64,000 nt of DNA, taken from Allofournierella_A excrementavium (GTDB lineage: Bacteria > Bacillota > Clostridia > Oscillospirales > Ruminococcaceae). Where the stretch lies: positions 1-64,000 of the forward strand of contig DWVE01000030.1 of the NCBI GenBank assembly GCA_019120375.1. Direction: 5' to 3'. Shown here piece after piece: positions 17,502-24,343 of the stretch. The notes beneath the pieces are model-generated. The model did not search any database and had not been told where the DNA came from. It was given only the letters and a program-made list of their open reading frames with translations. The position numbers and the translations under genes were made by a program. Every line of letters begins with the position of its first letter. Positions within the stretch are counted from its first letter, which is position 1.

Positions 17502-19380
17502 TTTGAAGAACAGAATCATCCAGGCACTGCAACGACCCGCTCAGCAGAAAGAGGATGCCTTCCTTGTCTGCTCTGCAACAGAGCTGATGGAACAGCTGGG
17601 GTTTGAAAAGTGGCCGCTGCTCATCACAATGAAACATCTGCGGAACATTACCAGCGAGCCAGACCCTCAGCACCCATCACGACATGGGGTCCCGGTGGAA
17701 GTCATTGCTGCCCTGCCAGAAGATTTGAACGATCCGACCCTCGCGTTTGCAGGCCACCATGGAGCCTATGCTTTTTTGGTCGATAAGTATGTGCAGAACA
17801 ATCCGGTGGCTGTTATTGTGGATCCCCACGGAAAGGCGGTAATCAGTTCTCGAATTCAGCAAGCAAATTTTATCCTGTCAATCTATCCTCTGGAGCAGCT
17901 CGTCGATTGGATCGAACGGTTGCGGCCAGAGGATATTGTTTATGCCAATCGAACCCGCGCCAGAGCAATGCTGGCGGCCAGAGGGATACCGTTCTCCCAC
18001 CTGGCGGCCAAGCTCGTCGGCTCGGGCTATTATTTTGGCAGAATTGGCAGAAAATCGAAGGAGGGGAAGACGTATATGAGGAGTATCAGCGTTGGAGACC
18101 TGATTTACTCTGCGGTGAAAATCGACGATGTGGGCCGTCGCTTTCTGGTAATCGAAGTAGACGATGCACAGAATATCAAGGCAATACCCATTGATGTGGG
18201 CGATACGCCCTCCGCAGCAAGTGTGTTACTGCGGAAAATCAAAAACCTTAAAAGTTTGACTGCGGATCTCAGCACGGAAGTAACAATGTCCGCTGCATGG
18301 CCATGGATCAGACAGCCTGTTCATCTGTCCGATAGTGAACTGCGAGAGCTCGTACAAACAAAAGAGGAATATGGCAAAGATCATCCGCCCAAGGTGATAC
18401 ATGCCGACCAGCCGGTGGAGCCAATGCCGGATTTTGACCAGGGTATCGTGGACATGTATGAGAAGTTCCGGGAGGATCCTGAGATGCTGCAAGAGTATCT
18501 TGGCTTTTCCTCCCGATTCTATACGTTTTCCCAGCGTAACAGGATGCTGATCTATCTGCAAAATAGATATGCAACCTTTGTGGCAAGCAAAGCTGGTTGG
18601 CAGGAGAAGGGCTATAAGATTTTGCCGGAACAACAGCGGCGAGGATTGCAGATCTTTCGTCCCATCGAAAAAGAGTATATCAACCGTGAGGGGAAATTTG
18701 TGCCGTTGTCTGCAGCAACTGCACAGGAACGGTATCAAATCGCCGCCAATGAGCTGGAAGTGGTGCGGCGAACGACATTCGTGCCGTATCCCGTCTACGA
18801 CATAGCCCAAACGAACTGCCCGGTTGAAGACTACCCCAAGGTATACGATAAGGGAACCGCATCTGTGGACCACGATCTTCTGTATAAGGCGGTGGAACGT
18901 GTAGCGGTCCTGGAAGGAATAAGCGTGACAAAGGAACCGCTCATCTCCATATCTCTTGATGGGTATTATGATAAAGTCGAAAATTCCATCCACATAAACA
19001 ACCTGGCAAAAGACACGGTCGCCGCATCGACAATATTACATGAGTATTCGCATGCGCTGCTGCACTGTACCTCTGCACCCGAACTGCCCAAAGAGGTAAA
19101 AGAATTTGAAGCCCAGGGAATGGCCGTGATGCTGCTAAAGCATTACGGCTTTTCTGTTTCTCAGCAGGACCAGAAATACCTGGTAGATTATCTCAGCCGG
19201 GCGACCATGTGTAAGGACTTCGACCTGGGAAAAAGCCTGACCAGGATGGGGCAGCAGTTTCGCCATGCGGTAGAGCGTATTGATGAACAGCGAGCTTATA
19301 CAACAGAACAGCAGAGGACTGTTCGGCCTGAACCAGCAAGAATGGAGCAGATCCAATCAAATTTTCTGAAAGATCTGTAA
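17494..19380 (+). CDS. MuF-like / ArdC-like / zincin peptidase fusion protein
   Basis: 628 residues. Residues about 49-165 (HLRNITSEPDPQH, ALPEDLNDPTLAF, PEDIVYANR) resemble the MuF C-terminal domain found in phage and polymorphic-toxin proteins. The middle to C-terminal part (FYTFSQRNRMLIYLQN, ASKAGWQEKGYKIL) resembles the ArdC single-stranded DNA-binding domain. HEYSH at residues 516-520 is the zinc-binding motif of an ImmA/IrrE-like zincin. ArdC relatives protect incoming DNA from restriction, so a role in the recipient just after transfer is plausible. The domain set is unusual and the function is inferred. It overlaps the AbrB gene. Confidence 0.75.
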   Translation: MDDLKNRIIQALQRPAQQKEDAFLVCSATELMEQLGFEKWPLLITMKHLRNITSEPDPQHPSRHGVPVEVIAALPEDLNDPTLAFAGHHGAYAFLVDKYVQNNPVAVIVDPHGKAVISSRIQQANFILSIYPLEQLVDWIERLRPEDIVYANRTRARAMLAARGIPFSHLAAKLVGSGYYFGRIGRKSKEGKTYMRSISVGDLIYSAVKIDDVGRRFLVIEVDDAQNIKAIPIDVGDTPSAASVLLRKIKNLKSLTADLSTEVTMSAAWPWIRQPVHLSDSELRELVQTKEEYGKDHPPKVIHADQPVEPMPDFDQGIVDMYEKFREDPEMLQEYLGFSSRFYTFSQRNRMLIYLQNRYATFVASKAGWQEKGYKILPEQQRRGLQIFRPIEKEYINREGKFVPLSAATAQERYQIAANELEVVRRTTFVPYPVYDIAQTNCPVEDYPKVYDKGTASVDHDLLYKAVERVAVLEGISVTKEPLISISLDGYYDKVENSIHINNLAKDTVAASTILHEYSHALLHCTSAPELPKEVKEFEAQGMAVMLLKHYGFSVSQQDQKYLVDYLSRATMCKDFDLGKSLTRMGQQFRHAVERIDEQRAYTTEQQRTVRPEPARMEQIQSNFLKDL

Positions 19381-19435
19381 AGGGGGTGGGGATGCAGCCT
19401 CGGCTGTTCAAAAATCTGAAAGGTAGTGATGATGA

Positions 19436-21238
19436 TTGAGAAGACGAAAAAACCTGCTTTTTCTCTTTGTTGTCGCAGTCGGAATAGCTGCGGTGATTGC
19501 AGTGCCGCCTCAGTATCGCGTTGCAGCATTGGGAGCAGCTTTGCTGGTTGCTGGCGTCGCATTTTTGATTTGGTCTTGGATCTATCAAAAACCAATCGAC
19601 GTAAAGGATGTTGCGGCCGGCCATGGGCAGCACGGTAAGAGCCGGTGGATGAACGATACAGAAAAAAACAGTATTTTTCTTTCTGTACCGTCAGGACGAG
19701 AAACAGAACCAGGTTTTGTGATCGATTTCTCTGCCGGGCATTGGCGTGTGGATACAAGCGAGCATAACGTAATGCTTGTAGCGCCACCGGGCAGCGGCAA
19801 AACGACCCGCATAATAATACCGACGGTTCGTTACAATCTGGCTGTCAATAAGAATACAGGCGGCCACGGGGCCAGCATGGTGATACTGGACTGCAAAGGG
19901 GAACTGTATCGCCGGAACGCGGCCCAGCTGCAAGCAGCGGGTTATCGGACGCCGGCTCTCGATTTGCGCAACATAAGCAAATCAAGCCGGTACAACTTCA
20001 TCGCCAATGTGAATGCCGCTATCGACGAGTACCGGGCAGCAACCGATAAGCTGTCAAAGGCCCGAGCGTATGGCCGTGCTGAGCGATATGCAAAGGTGGC
20101 GGCAAGCCTGCTGATCGACAGCGACGGCGCAGAAGTGAAATCGGAAAGCAGCGATTATTTCAACGAGACTGCCCGTGGCCTGATTACTGGCGTCATACTG
20201 CTGGTCAGTGAATATGCTCCTGCGCCGCAGCGCCATATCATCAGCGTTTTCAATCTCATTTTGGAAATGAATGGACAGATACAAGGCTCCGGCGGATTTG
20301 GCCAGCCGCAAAAAACCAAGATGGAGGCGCTGCTGGAGAAAATCAACGATCCGCGGATCCGATATTACACTGGTCCGGCGACAAGCGCCGATATGCGCAC
20401 GTCCATGAACGTGTTTTCTTCCGCGCTTGGCAAGCTGGTCAAATTCATTGATGCCGAGTTGGAACAGGTCCTGATTGCCCACGACAGCGATTTTGACGCC
20501 AAGACGTTCATCTCACAGCCTTCCGCTCTTTTTCTCATCAGCCCGGATGAGAATACGACCAGGCACTTCATCAGCAGCCTGATCGTGCGGAACCTGATGA
20601 ATGATTTGATCGAAATCGCGGAAACAGAATATGGTGGTGTACTGCCGCGAAAGGTGCTGCTACTCCTGGACGAGTTTGGCCAACAGCCTCCTATCCCGGA
20701 CTATGACGCGCTCAGCGCCGCCATGCGAAGCCGTGGCGGCCGGCTTATGATTGCGCTCCAGGACTTTGCCCAGTTGCAAAAGCATTACAGCAAGACAAAA
20801 AGCGAGATCATTCGAGGGACAAACCAAACGATCATTACTTCTTTTGTTGCGCCTGCTGCACTCTCCACTGCCGAGACCATCAGCAAGATCCTGGGAAACG
20901 AAACAATCCTGACAGGCTCCAGCAGCATCCAGCAGGGCAAGACGAGCAGCACGAAGTCGCTTGTCGGCCGGCCGCTGATGTCACCCAGCGATTTGATTAC
21001 CATGCCGGTGGGCGAGTTTATCGTAATCCGGGGCACGGCCCACCCGTTGAAGGTGACACCACCTGGTTACTGGACGTATCTGGAAGACGCGCCGGAGCCG
21101 CAGCGGCCCGACCTGGAATATCGTGAGGTGCAGGTGGCGGACGCCGACCTGCTTTCCGCCCGCGCAGGTGTGCTGTCGTATGATTTGACACCGGGCATGT
21201 TTGACATCGAAGAAAACGAGGATCCGCTGCCGGCTTGA
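19436..21238 (+). CDS. virD4: VirD4/TraG-type coupling protein
   Basis: 600 residues. Two N-terminal transmembrane helices (about 5-45) precede a cytoplasmic ATPase with Walker A PPGSGKTTR (about 117-125) and Walker B LLLLDEFGQQ (Asp-Glu about 412-413), followed by the typical ALQDFAQLQKHY and QTIITSF segments. It connects the relaxase-DNA complex to the VirB4 channel. The frame opens at TTG 19436 after AAAGGTAG; the two ATGs just upstream are out of frame, so the TTG start is likely but not certain. Confidence 0.9.
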   Translation: MRRRKNLLFLFVVAVGIAAVIAVPPQYRVAALGAALLVAGVAFLIWSWIYQKPIDVKDVAAGHGQHGKSRWMNDTEKNSIFLSVPSGRETEPGFVIDFSAGHWRVDTSEHNVMLVAPPGSGKTTRIIIPTVRYNLAVNKNTGGHGASMVILDCKGELYRRNAAQLQAAGYRTPALDLRNISKSSRYNFIANVNAAIDEYRAATDKLSKARAYGRAERYAKVAASLLIDSDGAEVKSESSDYFNETARGLITGVILLVSEYAPAPQRHIISVFNLILEMNGQIQGSGGFGQPQKTKMEALLEKINDPRIRYYTGPATSADMRTSMNVFSSALGKLVKFIDAELEQVLIAHDSDFDAKTFISQPSALFLISPDENTTRHFISSLIVRNLMNDLIEIAETEYGGVLPRKVLLLLDEFGQQPPIPDYDALSAAMRSRGGRLMIALQDFAQLQKHYSKTKSEIIRGTNQTIITSFVAPAALSTAETISKILGNETILTGSSSIQQGKTSSTKSLVGRPLMSPSDLITMPVGEFIVIRGTAHPLKVTPPGYWTYLEDAPEPQRPDLEYREVQVADADLLSARAGVLSYDLTPGMFDIEENEDPLPA

Positions 21239-21248
21239 CCGGCAGCGG
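21224..21248 (+). terminator. Hairpin spanning the virD4 stop codon
   Basis: CCGCTGCCGG and CCGGCAGCGG pair perfectly around CTTGA, so the TGA stop lies in the loop. No U-tract follows. It may protect the 3' end or reduce read-through into the next gene. Confidence 0.5.
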
Positions 21249-21277
21249 GTCTAACTTTAGGACTTAGGAGAATGAAT

Positions 21278-21970
21278 ATGTATTTGAAATTGCCGAATGC
21301 GCTGCTGGAAATGCAGCTGCCGCCAAACGCACTAAAAGTGTTGTGTGTGCTTATGGGCGCGGCCGACCATGAGAACAAAACCACAATGCGCACCTGTGTG
21401 ATCGCACGAAAGTGTGATGTGGCAGCCGGCACAGTCTGCGCTGCGATCAAAAATTTGGAATCGATGGGGTTGGTGCGCCGTGAACACGTCTACAAAGAGG
21501 ACGGTACATACGCCGCAAACAAGTATACGATCGCTCTGCCCGTGGGCGGGCGTTGGTTCGCCCTCAACCTGTCGGAGCAGGTCCTGCAAATGCCGGCGAG
21601 CAGTTTTAGCGTCTATGCGGCGATGCTGCGTTTTCGCGGGCGGAACCGCAAAGCGTTTCCTTCGCTTTTTCAATTGTCGTCTTTGCTTGGTCTGTGCAAA
21701 AACACACTGTTGCGGGCGATCCGCTGCCTGCAATCGTCTGGCCTCATCAAAAAAATGACGAAATGGGCGGGCAAGCACAACTTGTATTTGATCCAGGACA
21801 CAAAAGAAGAGCGCCTGGTTGAGCAAAAACCAGACGCCCGCACAAAACAGTTAGATAGCCCATCTAACACTTTTAGCTTAACATCCGTTTTGCATCGTGT
21901 CAAGAGGGCAGTGGTTCATTTTTTGAAAAGCATACCCATACCCACCCTCTACGCTACAAAGAGAAGATAA
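21278..21970 (+). CDS. Tandem winged-helix protein (RepA/DnaD-like)
   Basis: 230 residues from ATG 21278, seven bases after AGGAG; an ATG at 21272 is too close to that site. The N-terminal half (LKVLCVLMGAADHENKT, VIARKCDVAAGTVCAAIKNL) and the middle (FSVYAAMLRFRGRNRKAFPS, LLGLCKNTLLRAIRCL) each look like a winged helix. This architecture occurs in mobile-element replication initiators and accessory regulators. It is the last protein gene before the element's right end. Replication initiation or regulation cannot be separated from sequence alone. Confidence 0.65.
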   Translation: MYLKLPNALLEMQLPPNALKVLCVLMGAADHENKTTMRTCVIARKCDVAAGTVCAAIKNLESMGLVRREHVYKEDGTYAANKYTIALPVGGRWFALNLSEQVLQMPASSFSVYAAMLRFRGRNRKAFPSLFQLSSLLGLCKNTLLRAIRCLQSSGLIKKMTKWAGKHNLYLIQDTKEERLVEQKPDARTKQLDSPSNTFSLTSVLHRVKRAVVHFLKSIPIPTLYATKRR

Positions 21971-22029
21971 ACATAAGGCTAAAAAAGAGGTAAGGGATAG
22001 CTATACCCTTTTGTCGGTCCGTTTTTTGT

Positions 22030-22059
22030 TTGTACGGGTAAGGATAACTGTGATATACT
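22030..22059 (+). promoter_or_regulatory. Sigma-A promoter of a putative small RNA
   Basis: TTGTAC (22030-22035), an 18-base spacer and TATACT (22054-22059) with an extended TG two bases ahead. No protein gene follows; transcription would run through palindromic repeats C and D and end at the D terminator. Confidence 0.6.
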
Positions 22060-22065
22060 AAAAGC

Positions 22066-22222
22066 ACGGATAATGTGTATCGCATGGGCAACTCTCACTT
22101 TTGGCCGTGCCTGAAAAGCGTGCAATAAAGCCAAAATCAAGGTGCGACCGACGGTCGTACCTGAAAAACCGCATAACAAAGCCAAAAGCGAGGTGCGGCC
22201 GTCGGTCGTACCTCGCTTTTGA
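22066..22222 (+). ncRNA. Putative small RNA containing two palindromic repeat hairpins
   Basis: An RNA started by the promoter at 22030-22059 would be about 155 bases and contain repeats C and D. It would end at the AAAAGCGAGGTGCG...CGTACCTCGCTTTT stem-loop (22183-22219). No coding potential of note. The same stem should also terminate the toxin transcript arriving from the other strand, so the two RNAs would be complementary at their 3' ends. Confidence 0.45.
22108..22222. repeat. Palindromic repeats, copies C and D in tandem
   Basis: Two units about 50 bases apart. Each has TGAAAA-CG-(T/A)AC-AAGCC followed by AGGTGCG(A/G)CCG(A/T)CGGTCGTACCT. Copy D has extended arms (AAAAGCG/CGCTTTT) and is a two-way terminator. 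Near-identical copies lie at 165-234 and 16720-16766. Confidence 0.75.
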
Positions 22223-22234
22223 ACGCGCATCATA

Positions 22235-22306
22235 TCAGCTCAGCCGCGCCAGCTGGATCAGGCTGACTGCCGCAGCAACCAGCGCGAGCAAGTGGTCGAT
22301 GTCCAT
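22235..22306 (-). CDS. 23-residue hydrophobic peptide, probable type I toxin
   Basis: ATG at 22306 is preceded by AAAGGGGTG at good spacing. The product MDIDHLLALVAAAVSLIQLA plus RLS is one membrane-spanning helix with an acidic N terminus and an Arg near the C terminus. That is the profile of Firmicutes type I toxin (holin-like) peptides. A strong promoter lies about 220 bases upstream on the same strand, leaving a long leader that is overlapped by an oppositely transcribed RNA. Short ORFs can arise by chance, so the call depends on the ribosome binding site and the overlapping promoters. Confidence 0.55.
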   Translation of the reverse strand: MDIDHLLALVAAAVSLIQLARLS

Positions 22307-22391
22307 GGTTCACACCCCTTTCATCGTGCAGTGAGGCCAATTATCTGCACTTTTCGGGGTGGAAAAAGATGGCTCGCCGCCCGAGTTGTAC

Positions 22392-22420
22392 TTGCAAAAT
22401 ATGGCAATCTGTGGTACAAT
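22392..22420 (+). promoter_or_regulatory. Sigma-A promoter of the putative antitoxin RNA
   Basis: TTGCAA (22392-22397), a 17-base spacer and TACAAT (22415-22420), with TGTGG just ahead of the -10 box. Predicted start near 22427. Confidence 0.7.
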
Positions 22421-22426
22421 GATTTT

Positions 22427-22615
22427 AGACAAAAGAAAACCCCCACAGGTCGTTTCACGGTTCCAGCCGGAAACGACCATGCGCCACTCGTTGGTTAGGG
22501 CCCAGCGACTGACTTGTGAGAGCTTTTCTAAATCCATTATACGGGATTTAGAGAAAAAGTCAACCACAAGAACGCCGCCGGACATCCTCAATGGGTGACG
22601 GGAGCGTTCTTTTTT
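22427..22615 (+). ncRNA. Putative antisense antitoxin RNA
   Basis: From the promoter at 22392-22420 the RNA would include a 9-base-pair hairpin (GGTCGTTTC/GAAACGACC, 22449-22478). It would end at a terminator whose outer stem is AAGAACGC (22568-22575) and GCGTTCTT (22604-22611) with a T-run. Its first 100 bases are complementary to the 5' leader of the minus-strand toxin mRNA. No ORF of note is present. Confidence 0.55.
22528..22563 (-). promoter_or_regulatory. Toxin promoter with inverted-repeat operator
   Basis: On the minus strand TTGACT (22558-22563), a 16-base spacer and TATAAT (22536-22541). The -10 box is enclosed by a perfect inverted repeat, CTAAATCC (22528-22535) and GGATTTAG (22544-22551), a likely operator. 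Transcription would proceed leftward to the small hydrophobic ORF. Confidence 0.7.
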
Positions 22616-22684
22616 GTTGAGGACTTTGGAAAATAAGGAAAGTAAAAAGTTTTTGTGCTCAACAGCGGGGTGTGGCGAGAAACC

Positions 22685-22740
22685 AGAGTGCCTGCATCAC
22701 ACGCAGGAAGTCTGGGGTTCGAGTCCCTAATTCTCCACCA
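22685..22740 (+). tRNA. 3' portion of a tRNA (anticodon CAC, Val) at the element's right end, attR
   Basis: Recognisable parts are the anticodon stem CCTGC/GCAGG (22691-22695, 22703-22707) with loop ATCACAC (anticodon CAC), variable loop AAGTC, T arm TGGGG-TTCGAGT-CCCTA, acceptor strand ATTCTCC, discriminator A and encoded CCA (22738-22740). The bases upstream neither form a D arm nor give the expected acceptor half (GGAGAAT). The gene is therefore a 3' fragment with its own terminator after it. That is what attR looks like when an element integrates into a tRNA 3' end; the restored tRNA would lie beyond the left edge of the window. Confidence 0.7.
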
Positions 22741-22746
22741 AGAAGG

Positions 22747-22777
22747 CCCCGGCACGCGAATGCGTGCCGGGGTTTTT
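22747..22777 (+). terminator. tRNA terminator
   Basis: CCCCGGCACGC and GCGTGCCGGGG pair around GAAT and are followed by TTTTT, directly after the CCA end. Confidence 0.85.
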
Positions 22778-22858
22778 CTGCGCCAGCCCCCGGGGAGGGG
22801 CCTCTTCCGGCGAAGCGTCACACCGCGGCAAGCGCAAACATCAAGGAGGACAAAACCA

Positions 22859-23485
22859 ATGAAGAAGAAAGCGCTGATCGTTGTTTCCGTTGCTGCCACC
22901 CTGGCTCTGGCCCTGACCGCCTGCGGCACCACCGCGCCTTCCGGGTCTTCCAGCGCCGCTTCCGCCAGCACCGCCGCTTCCGGCACCGAGGCTGCCGCCA
23001 CCGAGACCCTGACGGTGGAAGAGATGAGCCTGCATCTGGCCGACGGCGCGGCGCAGGCCGTGGTGACCGTGGAGCCCGCGGATCTGGCCGGCCAGCTGAC
23101 CTACAAGACCGGCGACGCGGCCATTGCCACCGTGGACGAGACCGGTCTGGTGACCCCCGTGAAGGAAGGCCACACCAGCCTGCTGGTGCTTGCGCCGGAC
23201 GGCACCCGCGGCAAGGCCATGATCACCGTTTGGAGCGGCCCGAAGGAGCTGACCCTCACCGCCGACGCTGCTGAGGCCTCTGTGGGCGGCACCGTTGCCG
23301 TGGCCGCCGCCGATGAGACCGGCGCCGCCGTGGACGCCTCCACCCTGGCCTGGTCTTCCAGCGACGAGACCATCGCCACCGTGGACGAGACCGGCACCGT
23401 GACCGCCGTGGCCGCGGGCGAGGTGGTCATCACCGCCGAGACTGCCTACGAGATCGCGGGCAGCGTGACCATCACCATCGGCTGA
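22859..23485 (+). CDS. Lipoprotein with two bacterial Ig-like (Big_2) domains
   Basis: 208 residues from ATG 22859 after AAGGAGG. The signal peptide ends in a lipobox (LALTAC, Cys about 21), followed by a Ser/Ala/Thr-rich linker. Two repeats with the Big_2 signature follow (DAAIATVDETGLVTPVKEG and DETIATVDETGTVTAVAAG). It would be anchored outside the membrane by lipid; ligand unknown. It is the first chromosomal gene right of the integrated element. The longer frame starting inside the tRNA is not real. Confidence 0.88.
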   Translation: MKKKALIVVSVAATLALALTACGTTAPSGSSSAASASTAASGTEAAATETLTVEEMSLHLADGAAQAVVTVEPADLAGQLTYKTGDAAIATVDETGLVTPVKEGHTSLLVLAPDGTRGKAMITVWSGPKELTLTADAAEASVGGTVAVAAADETGAAVDASTLAWSSSDETIATVDETGTVTAVAAGEVVITAETAYEIAGSVTITIG

Positions 23486-23501
23486 TAAGACACAAGGCAG
23501 A

Positions 23502-23537
23502 GGGGCGCGGCCAGAAGGCTGCGCCCCGTTTTTTTTA
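23502..23537 (+). terminator. Intrinsic terminator
   Basis: GGGGCGC and GCGCCCC arms with an inner GCC-AGAA-GGC, followed by G and eight T. Confidence 0.85.
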
Positions 23538-23550
23538 ACAGCGCGCCCTC

Positions 23551-23581
23551 TTGACAGTATAGTTGCTATACCCTTTATGAT
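23551..23581 (+). promoter_or_regulatory. yitT promoter with palindromic operator in its spacer
   Basis: TTGACA (23551-23556) and TATGAT (23576-23581) are 19 bases apart. The perfect palindrome GTATAG-TTG-CTATAC (23557-23571) fills most of the spacer. The long spacing with an internal operator suggests control by a repressor or a MerR/GntR-type regulator that is not encoded next to it. Confidence 0.65.
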
Positions 23582-23620
23582 GGGAGAAAAGAACAAACAG
23601 AGAAGGATTGAAGGGTTAAA

Positions 23621-24292
23621 ATGAGAACAGACAAAAGAGCGAACAAAAAGCAGGCCGCGGCCCGGGCGGCCAAAAAGGTGCTGGTCATCGTGCTGGGCGC
23701 GGCCATCTACACCTTCGGCATCCACAACATCCACCAGCGCACGGCCATCACCGAGGGCGGCATCATCGGCCTGATGCTGCTCATCGAGCACTGGTTTTCC
23801 ATCTCCCCGGCCTACATCACGCCGGTGCTGGACTTTTTGTGCTATCTGCTGGCCTTCCGCTTTCTGGGCGGGGGCTTCATCCGCGACTCCATCATCGCCA
23901 CGCTGGCGGTGTCCGGCTGGTACAAGGTGTGGGAGCAGTTCCCGCCCATGCTGCCGGACCTGTCGGCTCATCCGCTGGCGGCGGCGCTGGCCGGCGCGCT
24001 GTTCGTGGGCGTGGGCGTGGGGCTCATCATCCGCCAGGGCGGCTCCGGCAGCGGCGACGACGCGCTGGCCCTCACCATCTCCCACGTGACCGGCTGGCGG
24101 CTCTCCGGCGCTTATCTCTTCACCGACCTGACGGTGCTGGCGCTGTCGCTGAGCTACATCCCCTTCCAGCGCATCCTCTTCTCCCTCATCACCGTCACCG
24201 CCTCCTCCTTCCTCATCGACCGGGTGCAGGACCTGGGCAGGAGCGGCGCGCCCCGGGGCGGCGGGCAGCCCGCCCAGGCAGAAACGGCATGA
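23621..24292 (+). CDS. YitT-family membrane protein
   Basis: 223 residues. After a basic N terminus (KRANKKQAAARAAKK) come five or six hydrophobic segments. Typical YitT features are present: GIHNIHQRTAITEGGIIGL near the first helices and GGSGSGDDALALTISH in the middle. The C-terminal soluble DUF2179 domain of full-length relatives (about 280 residues) is missing; the protein ends in a Gly/Ala-rich tail instead. Family function is unknown; a transport role is often supposed. It is a single-gene unit with its own promoter and terminator. Confidence 0.85.
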   Translation: MRTDKRANKKQAAARAAKKVLVIVLGAAIYTFGIHNIHQRTAITEGGIIGLMLLIEHWFSISPAYITPVLDFLCYLLAFRFLGGGFIRDSIIATLAVSGWYKVWEQFPPMLPDLSAHPLAAALAGALFVGVGVGLIIRQGGSGSGDDALALTISHVTGWRLSGAYLFTDLTVLALSLSYIPFQRILFSLITVTASSFLIDRVQDLGRSGAPRGGGQPAQAETA

Positions 24293-24293
24293 A

Positions 24294-24327
24294 AAAGCGG
24301 CGTGACCTTTTGGGTCACGCCGCTTTC
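24294..24327. terminator. Bidirectional terminator
   Basis: AAAGCGGCGTGACC and GGTCACGCCGCTTT pair around TTTT/G between convergent genes (yitT on plus, permease on minus) and can serve both. Confidence 0.85.
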
Positions 24328-24343
24328 TTGTTTTGCAAAGGGT

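Noticed and set aside
21979..22233. 84-residue minus-strand frame through repeats C and D
   Set aside because: Its repeated peptide (GTT(D/V)GRT) is a translation of the palindromic repeats, and it has no ribosome binding site.
22310..22591. 93-residue minus-strand frame ending just before the small hydrophobic ORF
   Set aside because: It starts upstream of the predicted toxin promoter, so it could not be translated from that RNA, and it shows no domain.
22655..22858. N-terminal extension of the Ig-like lipoprotein through the tRNA region
   Set aside because: It would translate the tRNA and its terminator; the ATG at 22859 has AAGGAGG and starts a normal signal peptide.
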